From: Actinomycetota bacterium
GTDB lineage: Bacteria; Actinomycetota; Thermoleophilia; Solirubrobacterales; 70-9
Length of the DNA stretch: 64,000 nucleotides
Direction of reading: 5' to 3'
Assembly (NCBI GenBank): GCA_018268675.1
Contig: JAFDWB010000084.1
Coordinates: 1 to 64,000, forward strand
Program-made: the position numbers and the translations under genes
Notes under the pieces: model-generated
Database searches by the model: none
What the model saw: the letters and a program-made list of their open reading frames with translations, nothing else
What the model was told of the DNA's origin: nothing
Shown here: positions 8,758-18,908 of the stretch, in pieces
Numbering within the stretch: position 1 is the first letter of the stretch
Layout of the letters: each line of letters starts with the position of its first letter

Positions 8758-9440
8758 TCTGCGTCGGAGTCGTCGAGCTGCCGCGCCAGCGACTGCAACG
8801 CGTCCCGTTCGATGCTCCGCATGTGGACCCCGGTCGCCGTCCGCGCCGCCACCGGGTCGCCGGCCGTGATCGCGTCGAGGATCGCCGCGTGCTCCTCGAT
8901 CGAGCGCTGGCGGCGCCCGTCGGTGCTTTCCGCGACGTTCGCCATCAGGGCCAGGAAGTTGCGGAGGCGTTCGCCGACATCGACCGCGAAGCGGTTGCCG
9001 CTGTGGGCGAGCAGCAGGTCCGAGAAGGCGTTGACCGCGGCGACGTAGCCAGCGAGGTCGTCGTCGCCGAGGGCGCGGCGGGCGCCGTCGACGCTGTCGG
9101 TCAGCTCGTCGACCAAGGTGCGATCCTCGGCGGCCGCCCCTTCGGCCGCGATCTCGCCCTCGAGCCAGGTCCGCAGCTGGCAGACCTGGCGGATGTCCTC
9201 GGGCTTCGGCGTCGCGACCCGGGTCACGTGGTAGGGCACCTGGTCGACGAGCCCGTCGCGGCCGAGCGCGATCAGCGCCTCGCGGACCGGGGTCTTGCTG
9301 ATCCCGAATTCGGACGAGAGCTGGGCCTCGACCAGCGGGTCGCCGGGCCGCAGCTCACCGGCGACGATGCGGTCCCGGATCGCCTGGTAGACGGCGGCGT
9401 CGAGTGCGCGCGCCCGCAGTTTGTTCCCAGCGGCCGCCAT
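8748..9440 (-). CDS. GntR-family regulator, FCD subfamily (copy 1)
   Basis: 230 aa. An N-terminal winged helix (residues about 10-80, with [25 protein letters not shown] split by normal spacing) is followed by an all-helical FCD sensor domain. The sensor has the metal-ligand pattern expected of the family (Asp/His in the HSGNRFAVDVG and EEHAAILDAI regions). Its DNA-binding domain is almost identical to that of the second GntR at 17813-18499, whereas the sensor domains are clearly diverged. It is flanked by sites A and B, so it probably regulates itself and the neighbouring ABC operon. Confidence 0.92.
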   Translation of the reverse strand: MAAAGNKLRARALDAAVYQAIRDRIVAGELRPGDPLVEAQLSSEFGISKTPVREALIALGRDGLVDQVPYHVTRVATPKPEDIRQVCQLRTWLEGEIAAEGAAAEDRTLVDELTDSVDGARRALGDDDLAGYVAAVNAFSDLLLAHSGNRFAVDVGERLRNFLALMANVAESTDGRRQRSIEEHAAILDAITAGDPVAARTATGVHMRSIERDALQSLARQLDDSDADRI

Positions 9441-9443
9441 CTA

Positions 9444-9456
9444 ATACATCATATCC
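9444..9456. promoter_or_regulatory. GntR operator, site B (imperfect)
   Basis: ATACATCATATC lies a few bases before the GntR start codon. It keeps one good half-site (ATCATAT) of the regulon motif, and the other half is degenerate. Autoregulation is the likely role. The exact boundary may be off by one base. Confidence 0.5.
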
Positions 9457-9485
9457 CGGAACGGTCCCGCCATCAGGTGGGCGGC

Positions 9486-10508
9486 TCAGGGGACGAGCAC
9501 GTTGCGGCCGTTGACTTCGCGCGCCCGCAGGCGGGCGATCGCGGTGTCCACCTCCTCCAGCGGGTAGGCGGTGTCGATCGCGACCGAGAGCTTGCCCTCG
9601 CCGGCGAGGGCGATCGCCGTCTCCAGGTCGTGGCGCGAGGCGGCGACCGAGGAGAGGACCCGGGCCTCGCTGAGGATCAGGTCGATCGGGTGGATCTTCA
9701 GCTCGTCCTCGGTGTAGCCGACGAGGACGGCGGCGCCGCGGCGCCCGAGCGAGCGGATGCCGCCGCGCATCGAGGCCTCGGTGCCGACCAGCTCGAAGAA
9801 GTAGTCGGCACCGGCGCCGTCGTTCAGCGCCTTGACCCGGTCGGGGAGCCCGTCATATCCCTCTCCCCCGGGCAGCACGATCACCTCGGCCGCCCCCGCC
9901 TCCTCGGCCAGCGCCACCCGCGACTCGGCGTCGGCGACGGCGAACACCCGCAGGCCGGCCTCGGCGAGTACCTGGATCACCATCAGCCCGACGCCGCCGA
10001 CCCCGTCGACGATCGCCGTCTGGCCCAGCTCGGCCCCGGCCAGGCGCACCGCGTGGACCGCGGTCATGCCGCTGCAGGCGAGCACCGCGGCGGCCTCGAA
10101 GGAGACCGAGTCGGGGAGCTTGATCAGGTTCGCCGGCGGCGCCGCCACCTGCTCGGCGAAGCCGCCGTTGGCGGTCCAGCCGAGCTGCGCCCGCGGTTCG
10201 ACGCAGATCGACTCGTGGCCGGTCCGGCACCAGCGGCACTGGCCGCAGCCGACGAAGTTGTAGACGGCGACGCGATCGCCGGCCTCCACCTTCGAGCCGG
10301 CCGGGGCCGCGGCGACGACGCCCGCGATCTCGTGGCCGAGGACGAAGTCGGCGAACGGCGCCGGCACCATCCCGTCGAGGAAGTGGAGCTCCGAGCCGCA
10401 GACGCCGGCGGCCTTGACGTCGACCACCGCCCAGCCCTCCGGCGCCGGCGAGGAGTAGTCGTCCCGCGCCTCGAGCTTGCGCTCCTCGGTCATCACAACT
10501 GCCTTCAT
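9486..10508 (-). CDS. zinc-dependent medium-chain alcohol dehydrogenase
   Basis: 340 aa MDR-superfamily enzyme. Catalytic-zinc residues are seen in GVCGSELH and GHEIAG. The structural-zinc lobe has four Cys (CGQCRWCRTGHESIC). A Rossmann fold follows, with VDGVGGVGLMVIQ and a possible NAD-selecting acidic residue after it. It is the last gene of the operon that begins with the THI5-like lipoprotein, 25 bp behind the aldehyde dehydrogenase. Together the two could oxidise a primary alcohol (for example a hydroxymethyl group on a pyrimidine) through the aldehyde to the acid. The substrate is inferred. Confidence 0.88.
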   Translation of the reverse strand: MKAVVMTEERKLEARDDYSSPAPEGWAVVDVKAAGVCGSELHFLDGMVPAPFADFVLGHEIAGVVAAAPAGSKVEAGDRVAVYNFVGCGQCRWCRTGHESICVEPRAQLGWTANGGFAEQVAAPPANLIKLPDSVSFEAAAVLACSGMTAVHAVRLAGAELGQTAIVDGVGGVGLMVIQVLAEAGLRVFAVADAESRVALAEEAGAAEVIVLPGGEGYDGLPDRVKALNDGAGADYFFELVGTEASMRGGIRSLGRRGAAVLVGYTEDELKIHPIDLILSEARVLSSVAASRHDLETAIALAGEGKLSVAIDTAYPLEEVDTAIARLRAREVNGRNVLVP

Positions 10509-10533
10509 CGATTTGCTCCTTCTGCTCGGGGGG

Positions 10534-12021
10534 TCAGGAGAGGTCGGTCCAGACCGACTTCGTCTGCAGGTACGGGTCGAGCGCCTCGGCGCCCAGCTCC
10601 TTGCCGTAGCCGCTCATCCGGAAGCCCCCGTAGGGGACGGCGACGTCGAAGAACCCGTAGGTGTTGATCCAGACGGTCCCGGCCTGAATCTGGGCGGCGA
10701 CGCGGTGGGCGCGCTTGACGTCGCGCGTCCACAGCCCCGAGGCGAGGCCGAAGACGGTGTCGTTGGCGGCGGCGATCGCCTCGTCCTCCTCGCGGAAGCG
10801 GCTGACCATCCCGACCGGGCCGAAGATCTCCTCCCGCATCACCCGCATCTCCGGCCGCACGTCGGTGAACAGCGCCGGCCGCACAAAGTAGCCGCCCGCG
10901 TGCTCGCCCTCGAGCTCCGCGGCGCCGCCGCCGGCCAGCTCGGTCGCGCCTTCCTCGCGGCCGGCGGCGATGAAGCCGGTCACCCGCTCGGCCTGCTCGG
11001 CGCTGACCAGCGGCCCCATGTCGGTCTCGGCGTCGAGGCCGCTGCCGAGCCGCACCAACTTCAGCTTCGCCAGCAGCTTCTCGACGAAGGCGTCGTGGAC
11101 GTCCTCGTGGACGAAGACGCGAGCGCCCGCGATGCAGCACTGGCCCTGGTTGAAGTAGACGGCGCCGTAGGTGCCCTCGACCGCGGCGTCGAGGTCGGCG
11201 TCGGCGAAGACGAGGCTGGGCGACTTGCCGCCGAGCTCGAGCGAGACCCGCTTCAGGTTCGCCTTCGAGGCCTCGAGGATCTTCCGACCGGTCCCGGTCT
11301 CGCCGGTGAAGGTGACCTTGTCGACCCCGAGGTGGGCGGACAGCGGCGCCCCGGCCGAGGGCCCGTCGCCGGTGAGGACGTTGACGACGCCGGGCGGGAA
11401 GCCGACTTCCGCGACCAGGTCGGCTAGGCGCAGGGCCGAGAGCGGCGTCTGCTCGGCCGGCTTGATCACCAGCGTGTTGCCGGCCGCCAGCGCGGGGCCG
11501 GCCTTGTAGGCGCACATCAGCAGCGGGAAGTTCCAGGGGACGATCGCGGCGACCACCCCGACCGGCTCGCGGATCGTGTAGACGTGCTGGGCGAGGCCGC
11601 TCGCGGTCGGGATCGCGACCCCCTCGATCTTCGTCGCCCAGCCGGCGTAGTAGCGGAAGATTTCGCTCGCCAGCGGGATGTCGACCATCAGCGCGTCGCC
11701 GCGGGTCTTGCCGTTGTCGAGCGCCTCCAGGGTCGCCAGCTCCTCACTCAGCTCGGCGATCCGCGTGCCGAGGTTCCAGAGCAGCTCGGCCCGGCGCGCC
11801 GGCGCCAGCGCCCGCCAGGCGGGCAGCGCCGCGCGGGCGGCGGCGACGGCCGCGTCGACGTCGGCGGCGCCGCCCGCGGGGACGGTCGCGATCGTCTCGC
11901 CGGTCGCCGGGTTGAGGACGTCGAAGCGCTCGCCGGAGGCGGCCTCGACCCGCTCGCCGCCGATCAGCAGCCGCAGATCGCTCGCGGCGAGCTCGAGCAG
12001 GGCGGCGTTGGACTCGGTCAT
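10534..12021 (-). CDS. NAD(P)-dependent aldehyde dehydrogenase
   Basis: 495 aa, full ALDH length. It shows PWNFPLLMCAYK (Asn of the oxyanion hole), the Rossmann motif FTGETGTGRKI, the general-base Glu in LELGGKSP, the nucleophile Cys in NQGQCCIAGARV, and the closing motif EEIFGPV. ATG 12021 overlaps the stop of the HDAC-like gene (ATGA), so the longer open frame upstream is shadow sequence. It probably acts after the zinc alcohol dehydrogenase that follows it. Confidence 0.92.
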   Translation of the reverse strand: MTESNAALLELAASDLRLLIGGERVEAASGERFDVLNPATGETIATVPAGGAADVDAAVAAARAALPAWRALAPARRAELLWNLGTRIAELSEELATLEALDNGKTRGDALMVDIPLASEIFRYYAGWATKIEGVAIPTASGLAQHVYTIREPVGVVAAIVPWNFPLLMCAYKAGPALAAGNTLVIKPAEQTPLSALRLADLVAEVGFPPGVVNVLTGDGPSAGAPLSAHLGVDKVTFTGETGTGRKILEASKANLKRVSLELGGKSPSLVFADADLDAAVEGTYGAVYFNQGQCCIAGARVFVHEDVHDAFVEKLLAKLKLVRLGSGLDAETDMGPLVSAEQAERVTGFIAAGREEGATELAGGGAAELEGEHAGGYFVRPALFTDVRPEMRVMREEIFGPVGMVSRFREEDEAIAAANDTVFGLASGLWTRDVKRAHRVAAQIQAGTVWINTYGFFDVAVPYGGFRMSGYGKELGAEALDPYLQTKSVWTDLS

Positions 12022-13121
12022 CTCTGGTTCTCCTTGTGCGTTGCGTAGGCCAGGTCGTCGACGAGCTCGCGCTGGTGTGGGGCGAGCTCGTTGAAGCCGC
12101 CGCCGAGGAAGTCCGCGAACGGATCCTCCGAGCGCGGCGCCGCGGCCAGCACCTCGATCAGCTTCAGCCAGCAGAACGGCGCGTAGACGTGGCTGTAGCC
12201 GCCCTCCTGCTCGAAGACGACGCGGCCGCCGCAGTGGCGCTCGGCGACGGCGAGCAGCTGCTCCGCCGCCGCCGCGTAGCCGGCGGCGGTCAGGGCCAGG
12301 TTCGAGAGCGGGTCGTACATCGCCCCGTCGACCCCGGCGACGACCAGCAGCAGCTCCGGCTCGAAGCGGTCGAGGGCGGGGATCACGAGCTGCTCGAAGG
12401 CGTAGAGGTAGCCGCCGTCGCCGGTCCCGGCGGGGAGCGGGATGTTGAGGTTCGCGCCCTCGGCCCCGGCGCCGCCGCGGTCGCCGGCGGCGCCGGTCTC
12501 GAGCGGGAACATCCGGTCCTCGTGCAGGGAGATCGTCAGCACCCCGGGGTCGTCGTAGAAGATCGCCTCGGTGCCGTTGCCGTGGTGGGCGTCGACGTCG
12601 ACGATCGCGATCCGCTCGATCCCGGCCCGCTGCGCCGCCGCGGCGGCGACGGCGACGTTGTTGAAGATGCAGAACCCGTAGCCGGTGTCGCGGGAGGCGT
12701 GGTGGCCGGAGCGGCGGCCGATCGCGTAGGCGTTGTCGGCCTCGCCGCCGAGCACCCGCTCGACGCAGGTCAGGACCGAGCCGGCGCTGAGCAGGGCGAG
12801 CTCGTAGGAGTCGCCGTTCATCGGCGTGAAGCCGCCGCCGGCGTCCCCCCACCCGGCCTCCGAGACCGCCGCCATCCGGGCGACGTGCTCGGCGCTGTGG
12901 ACCGCTTCGATCTCGGCCGGGGTCGCGGCCCGCGGGACCACCGTGTCGAGGCGCTCCTCGAGCCCGGTCTTGGCGATCAGCAGGCGCAGCCGCGCGGTCC
13001 GCTTGGGGTTGTCGAGATGGAGGTCGGGCTCGACCAGCCCGGTCGGCGGGATGTAGATCGCCCAGTCCCCCATGTCGTGCTGGCCGAAGCGGTCCGACCA
13101 GGTGAGGGTGGTCGCGGTCAC
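12018..13121 (-). CDS. class II HDAC-like amidohydrolase
   Basis: 367 aa arginase/deacetylase-fold enzyme. Active-site features are SGHHASRDTGYGFCIFNN, the zinc-binding DVDAHHGNGTEAIFYDDP, a further Asp in GVDGAMYDPL, and the late catalytic Tyr in EQEGGYSHVY. Bacterial relatives include acetylpolyamine amidohydrolases; they cleave N-acyl groups from amines. Start is GTG overlapping the stop of the preceding amidohydrolase (GTGA). In this operon it may remove an acetyl or formyl group from a ring-opened or side-chain amine. Histone-like substrates are not implied. Confidence 0.85.
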   Translation of the reverse strand: MTATTLTWSDRFGQHDMGDWAIYIPPTGLVEPDLHLDNPKRTARLRLLIAKTGLEERLDTVVPRAATPAEIEAVHSAEHVARMAAVSEAGWGDAGGGFTPMNGDSYELALLSAGSVLTCVERVLGGEADNAYAIGRRSGHHASRDTGYGFCIFNNVAVAAAAAQRAGIERIAIVDVDAHHGNGTEAIFYDDPGVLTISLHEDRMFPLETGAAGDRGGAGAEGANLNIPLPAGTGDGGYLYAFEQLVIPALDRFEPELLLVVAGVDGAMYDPLSNLALTAAGYAAAAEQLLAVAERHCGGRVVFEQEGGYSHVYAPFCWLKLIEVLAAAPRSEDPFADFLGGGFNELAPHQRELVDDLAYATHKENQR

Positions 13122-14461
13122 GCCTGCACCGTCTCCAGGTCCGGCACCACCATCCGCCCGACCACCTCGCGGAAGGCGGCGTTGGCCTCGGCGATCACTT
13201 CGTCCTCGTCCACGGTGACGATCTCACGGCCCTCCATCAGCACCTTGCCGTCGCAGATCGTGGTGTCGACGCAGGAGCCGTTGGCGGCGAAGACCAGGTG
13301 CGAGAAGACGTGGTCGACCGATTCCGGCATCAGCGGCGTGAACATGGTCGAGTTGGTCTCGACCAGGATCACGTCGGCCTTGCGCCCGGCGGCGAGCTCG
13401 CCGGTCTCGTGGCCGAGCGCGGCGGCGCCGTTGCGGGTCGCCATCCGGACCACGTCCGGCGCCTGCTGGAGGCCGGCGTCGACCCGCACCGCCCGGTGCA
13501 CGAGCGAGGCCCACTTCATCACCTCGAACATGTCGCGGCTGTTGTTGCACTCGGCCGCGTCGTGGCCGAGGCCGATGTTGAGGCCGGCCGCCAACATCTC
13601 CGGCAGCCTCATCACCCCGTTGCCGAGCTTCGCGTTCGAGGAGGGGTTGTGGGAGATCTGGGTGCCGGTTTCGCGCATCAGCGCGATCTCGGCGTCGGAG
13701 AGGTGGACGCAGTGGGCGGCGATGCAGTCGGGGCCGAGGATGCCCTCTTCGTAGGCGACCTCGGTCGGCCGACGGCCGAACATCTTCTTCGAGATCTCGA
13801 CCTCGCTGAGGGACTCGTTGAGGTGGATGTGGACGCCGGCGCCGAGCTCGTCGGCCAGCTCCCGCGCTTCCCGCAGCAGCTCGCGCGAGGCGAGCGGCAG
13901 CCACTCGATCCCGACCCGGACTTCGACCCGGCCGTCGGCGGCGCCGTGCTTGGCCTTGAAGGCGGCGGTGGCGTCGGCGAGCGAGTCGAGGTCGTTCTCC
14001 TCGGTGGCGACGTCGTTGCTGAGGACGGCGCGGATGCCGATCTCCTCGGCGGCGTCGCCCAGGGCCTCGAGTTGGCGGTACATGTCGTTCACCGTCGTCA
14101 CCCCGCAGCGGATCGACTCGGCGTAGCTGGCGAGGGCCGCCCAGCGGGCCGTCTCCGGGTCGAGCGCCCGGATCATCGGGTACCAACAGGTCTGCAGGTA
14201 CTCGAACAGCGGCAGGTGGTCGCTCCAGCCCTTGCCGATCGCGGTGTGGTAGTGGAGGTCGATCAGGCCCGGCATCACGATCTTGCCGCCGGCGTCGATC
14301 TCCCGCGCCCCGGCGACCTCGACCGCCTCGCCCGCCGGCGCGACCTGTCCGATGCGGTCGCCCTCGATGGTCACCGTACCGCCGAAGTGGACATCGTTGG
14401 CGTCGTTCATCGTCACCACGGTGCCGTTGCGAATGACGATCGGCTCGCGACTCTCGCTCAT
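13118..14461 (-). CDS. metal-dependent amidohydrolase, ATZ/TRZ-like deaminase family
   Basis: 447 aa. An N-terminal beta sandwich (NGTVVTMNDANDV) and TIM-barrel metal motifs are seen: HYHTA, HIHLNES, AAHCVHLSD and GLGHDAAECNN (Asp). This family deaminates amino groups on aromatic N-heterocycles (guanine, cytosine, S-adenosylhomocysteine, s-triazines). It therefore suits removal of the 4-amino group of a pyrimidine, which is inferred. It lies 32 bp after tenA copy 2, and its stop overlaps the GTG start of the HDAC-like gene. Start ATG 14461 is preceded by a purine-rich stretch. Confidence 0.88.
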   Translation of the reverse strand: MSESREPIVIRNGTVVTMNDANDVHFGGTVTIEGDRIGQVAPAGEAVEVAGAREIDAGGKIVMPGLIDLHYHTAIGKGWSDHLPLFEYLQTCWYPMIRALDPETARWAALASYAESIRCGVTTVNDMYRQLEALGDAAEEIGIRAVLSNDVATEENDLDSLADATAAFKAKHGAADGRVEVRVGIEWLPLASRELLREARELADELGAGVHIHLNESLSEVEISKKMFGRRPTEVAYEEGILGPDCIAAHCVHLSDAEIALMRETGTQISHNPSSNAKLGNGVMRLPEMLAAGLNIGLGHDAAECNNSRDMFEVMKWASLVHRAVRVDAGLQQAPDVVRMATRNGAAALGHETGELAAGRKADVILVETNSTMFTPLMPESVDHVFSHLVFAANGSCVDTTICDGKVLMEGREIVTVDEDEVIAEANAAFREVVGRMVVPDLETVQA

Positions 14462-14493
14462 CTCTACTCCTCTACTCCTCTTAGGTTCCCGAT

Positions 14494-15171
14494 CTAGATC
14501 GGCCAGGTCTCCTCGCGCCAGGCGCAATCCCAGAACATCCACTCGAGCCGGCAGCCCCGCGCGAAGATCGCGGCGAACCGCTCCCGCTGGGACTCGCTGG
14601 ATTCGGCCCCGACGCGCTCGACGATCGCCAGCACCTGGGCCACCGTCTCGGCGAATCGAGGGTCGCCATAGGTGTCGAGCCAGCGCTGGTAGCTCGGCTC
14701 GGGCGACCCTTTCTGCTTCATCTCCTTGCCCACTTCGGCGTAGATCCAGAAGCAGGCGAGCACCGAGGCGAGGGCGTCCGCGAACGGGCCGCGGGCGGTC
14801 TGGGAGAGGATCGTCTGCACGTAGAGCTCACCGCTCGGGGAGAGCTCTTCGCGGCTCGCCTCAGGATCGGCGCCCAGCCCCGAGAGCAGTTCCCGGTGCA
14901 TTCCCGCCTCGACCGCGATCGCGTTCGAGGCGGAGCCGGTGAAGACCGCGGTGTCGCCGGGGTCCTCGGCGTGCCCCGCCGTATACGACAGGGCGCGCGA
15001 GTAGGCACGGAGGTAGAGCCGGTCCTGCTCGACGAAGTAGACGAACCGCTCCGGCGGCAGCGAGCCATCCGCGATCCCGGCGAGGAAGGGATGGTCGACG
15101 ATCGCCTCGAAGATCGGGGTGATCTCCTCCCACAGCGCCTGGGTGAACGCGGTCCCGGTATCGGTGCTCAT
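14494..15171 (-). CDS. tenA: TenA-family thiaminase II-like protein (copy 2)
   Basis: 225 aa. It keeps all recognisable TenA residues: QDRLYL (pyrimidine-contacting Asp), ACFWIYAEVG (Cys and Tyr) and CRLEWMFWDCAW (Glu). The start codon overlaps the stop of the THI5-like binding protein (ATGA), so import and cleavage are co-translated. This pairing matches the known salvage module in which ThiXYZ imports base-degraded thiamine and TenA releases hydroxymethylpyrimidine. Here the next gene is a deaminase rather than a thiamine-biosynthesis gene. Confidence 0.87.
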   Translation of the reverse strand: MSTDTGTAFTQALWEEITPIFEAIVDHPFLAGIADGSLPPERFVYFVEQDRLYLRAYSRALSYTAGHAEDPGDTAVFTGSASNAIAVEAGMHRELLSGLGADPEASREELSPSGELYVQTILSQTARGPFADALASVLACFWIYAEVGKEMKQKGSPEPSYQRWLDTYGDPRFAETVAQVLAIVERVGAESSESQRERFAAIFARGCRLEWMFWDCAWREETWPI

Positions 15172-16241
15172 GATTCCGGGCACCAGCTCGGACCGAATTC
15201 GGACGTGTACATTTCTTCCGGTTTGAGCGGCTTGGAGATCGGCTTCCCGTTGGACCCGGTGATGATGCCCTGTTTGAACTCCCATTCCGGGAACTTCGTC
15301 CACCGTTCCTTGGTCTGGCAGCCGAAACGACCTTCTTCGTCGGGGTAGAATTCCTTCGCCAGCTTTTCGGCCGAGGCGTAGACGAGGTGTTCGTTCGGGA
15401 ACCCTCCGGGGTTTTCTTCGATCAGGATTTTCGCCGCTTCTTTCGGGTTCTTGATCGCGAATTCGTAGCCTTCGGCGGTCGCCTGGACGAACTTTTTCGC
15501 CAGTTCGGGGTTGCTCTTGAGCCAACCGTCGTTGCAGGCCATGACCACGTTGTAGGTGTCCGGCACCCCGTAGTTCGAGACCGGAAATTCACGCAGTTTG
15601 AGCCCGCGTTCCTTGGCTTCGATCAGCTCCCAGGTGCGGAACCCGAGCGAGGTGTCGACCTGACCGTTGTAGACCGCTTCGTAGGCCCCGGTGTTGAGGA
15701 CGACGTTCTGGACTTCGCCGCTGCCGCCGTCGTACTTGATCATCTGATCGATGATCGGCACTTCGTAGGGGAGCCCGAAACCGCCGTACGTCTTGCCGGA
15801 AAGATCCTTGGGCGACTTGAAGGGCGAGCTCGCCTTCACGATCAGCGAGTTGACCTGGTGCTGGACGATCGCCATCACCGACTTCTCTTCGCTGCCCGCG
15901 GCGATCGCGAGCGGGATGTTTTCCTGGAAGCTGATGCCGCAGTCGGCCTTGCCTGCGCCGACCAGGGTGTCGGCCGATCCTTCGCTGTAGGGGAGGATCT
16001 GGAGGCTGACCCCGGCCTTTTCGTAGTACCCCTTGTTCATCGCCACGTAGAAACCGGTGTGGTTCGTGTTCGGCGTCCAGTCGAGCTGCAGGCTCACCGC
16101 CTGCGGTTCACCGCCACCGCCGGCACCGGTTTCGGTGGTGCTGCTCGAGGAGCTCGATCCCCCTCCACACGCGGCGACGAGCAACGACATGACACCGACC
16201 ACACAGGCGAGTGCGGTCCAGCGCAGCTTTGGCGATCTCAT
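15168..16241 (-). CDS. ThiY-like (NMT1/THI5 domain) substrate-binding lipoprotein
   Basis: 357 aa. A signal peptide ends in the lipobox LLVAACGGG (Cys at about 25), followed by a Ser/Gly-rich tether. The mature domain starts with LQLDWTPNTNHTGFYVA, the hallmark of THI5/ThiY proteins that bind thiamine-type pyrimidines such as formylaminopyrimidine. It is the first gene of a six-gene operon (binding protein, TenA, deaminase, HDAC-like, ALDH, ADH). The matching permease and ATPase are at 7019-8691. A good GGAGG lies before the ATG. I see no TPP riboswitch in the 97-base leader. Glu is mostly GAA, unlike its neighbours. Confidence 0.9.
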   Translation of the reverse strand: MRSPKLRWTALACVVGVMSLLVAACGGGSSSSSSTTETGAGGGGEPQAVSLQLDWTPNTNHTGFYVAMNKGYYEKAGVSLQILPYSEGSADTLVGAGKADCGISFQENIPLAIAAGSEEKSVMAIVQHQVNSLIVKASSPFKSPKDLSGKTYGGFGLPYEVPIIDQMIKYDGGSGEVQNVVLNTGAYEAVYNGQVDTSLGFRTWELIEAKERGLKLREFPVSNYGVPDTYNVVMACNDGWLKSNPELAKKFVQATAEGYEFAIKNPKEAAKILIEENPGGFPNEHLVYASAEKLAKEFYPDEEGRFGCQTKERWTKFPEWEFKQGIITGSNGKPISKPLKPEEMYTSEFGPSWCPES

Positions 16242-16337
16242 TTCAGTCCCTCCGTGTTGTTTTCGCTCGTCCCACTGATTCCCGCTCCCCCGCCGACAGC
16301 TCTATCCCCAGGGCCGGTTTTCCCTTGCACGGCCAGA

Positions 16338-16354
16338 TAGAATATGAGATATGA
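16338..16354. promoter_or_regulatory. GntR operator, site C
   Basis: TAGAATATGAGATATGA lies in the 131-bp gap between the aspartase stop and the start of the THI5-like lipoprotein gene. Read on the minus strand it is ATATCTCATATT, matching the regulon core. A -10-like TATTCT on the minus strand would start the lipoprotein operon with a leader of about 90 bases. Confidence 0.7.
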
Positions 16355-16372
16355 CGCACCATACAGGCGCTG

Positions 16373-17794
<1,422 letters not shown>

Positions 17795-17812
17795 CGGCCC
17801 CCCGCGGCGCGG

Positions 17813-18499
17813 CTAGCCCTTGGACCCGTCGGCGAGGCCGGCGAGGGCCTCGAGCGCATCGTGTTCGATGCTGAGCATGTGGGCGCGGGTGGCCGCCCGG
17901 GCCGCCTCGGGGTCGCCGTCGACGATCGCCTTGAGGATCTTGGCGTGCTCGTCCACCGAGCGACGGCGTCGGCCCGCGGTGCGCTGGGCGACGCTGGCGG
18001 TGAGCGCCAGGATGTTGCGGAGGCGCTGGATGAGATCCATCGCGAAGCGGTTCCCGGTGTGCTCGAGCAGGGTGTCCGAGAAGGCCTCGACCGCCTCCGT
18101 GTAGGAGTGGACATCGTCGGCTTTGAGGGCGGCGCGGGCATCGCGGATCGTCTTCCGCAGGGCGGCCCGCAGCTCGCGGTCGGGCTCGAGCGCGGCCGCC
18201 GCCGCGATCTCGCCCTCGAGCCAGCCGCGCAGCTCACAGGCATGGGTGATGTCCTCGCTCGCCGGGGTTGCGACGCGGGTGACGTGGTACGGAACCTGGT
18301 CGACCAGGCCCTCGCGCCCGAGCGCGATGAGCGCCTCCCGCACCGGCGTCTTGCTGATCCCGAATTCGGACGAGAGCTGGGCCTCGACCAGAGGGTCGCC
18401 GGGGCGGAGATCCCCTTCCAGGATCCGCTCACGAATCGCCTCCTGAACCGCCGCGTCGAGCGCGTGGGCCTTTAGCTGCACCCCCGTCATCGCCTCCAT
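17813..18499 (-). CDS. GntR-family regulator, FCD subfamily (copy 2)
   Basis: 228 aa from ATG 18499; ATG 18490 is an alternative. The DNA-binding half matches copy 1 at nearly every position from ALDAAV through YHVTRVATP, including the recognition-helix region. The FCD sensor half differs in many places (for example [25 protein letters not shown]). The two proteins therefore probably read the same operators but respond to different ligands. The 5' end overlaps the 3' end of the B12-binding subunit gene by 62-71 bp, an unusually long overlap. Confidence 0.9.
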   Translation of the reverse strand: MEAMTGVQLKAHALDAAVQEAIRERILEGDLRPGDPLVEAQLSSEFGISKTPVREALIALGREGLVDQVPYHVTRVATPASEDITHACELRGWLEGEIAAAAALEPDRELRAALRKTIRDARAALKADDVHSYTEAVEAFSDTLLEHTGNRFAMDLIQRLRNILALTASVAQRTAGRRRRSVDEHAKILKAIVDGDPEAARAATRAHMLSIEHDALEALAGLADGSKG

Positions 18500-18908
18500 C
18501 GTAGGCGTCGGGCCGGGCGACAGCCGCCGCGACCAGCGCCGCCGCCTCCCTGGTGCTGGTGCCGGGGGTGAAGATCTCCCGCACGCCCTGGGCGCGGAGG
18601 GCGGCGTGGTCCTCGTCGGGGATGACGCCGCCGACCACGACCGCCACCTCGCTCGCGTCCTCCGCCGCGAGCAGCTCCAGCACCTCGGCGGTCAGGGTCA
18701 TATGGGCGCCGGAGAGGATCGAGAGGCCGATCGCGTCGGCGTCCTCCTGCAGCGCCGTCTCGACGATCTGCGCCGGCCGCTGGTGAAGCCCGGTGTAGAT
18801 CACCTCCATGCCGGCGTCACGGAGGGCGCGGGCGATCACCTTGGCGCCGCGGTCGTGGCCGTCGAGGCCGGGCTTGGCGACGACGACGCGGATCTTCCGC
18901 TCAGCCAT
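18429..18908 (-). CDS. B12-binding small subunit of acyl-CoA mutase
   Basis: 159 aa. It shows the cobalamin-binding signature [14 protein letters not shown] (His that ligates cobalt), then [10 protein letters not shown] and a GG motif ([11 protein letters not shown]). It pairs with the separate large subunit at 20479-22176, as in isobutyryl-CoA-type and archaeal-type mutases. The last 25 residues are Gly/Arg-rich and lie over the start of the GntR gene, so the true C-terminus may have been extended. ATG 18908 overlaps the CoA-transferase stop. Confidence 0.88.
   Translation of the reverse strand: MAERKIRVVVAKPGLDGHDRGAKVIARALRDAGMEVIYTGLHQRPAQIVETALQEDADAIGLSILSGAHMTLTAEVLELLAAEDASEVAVVVGGVIPDEDHAALRAQGVREIFTPGTSTREAAALVAAAVARPDAYDGGDDGGAAKGPRARRGGSGGDS

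Noticed and set aside
9853-9860. Extra TCATAT inside the alcohol dehydrogenase gene (another at about 18698 in the B12 gene)
   Set aside because: Only the six-base core matches; the flanks do not follow RTATM...Y and both lie within coding sequence far from starts.
16242-16337. Possible TPP riboswitch in the leader of the THI5-like lipoprotein gene
   Set aside because: The conserved aptamer parts (CTGAGA and the long CCTGATCTGGATAATGCC-like 3' element) are not present; only a Shine-Dalgarno sequence and a GC-rich leader are seen.
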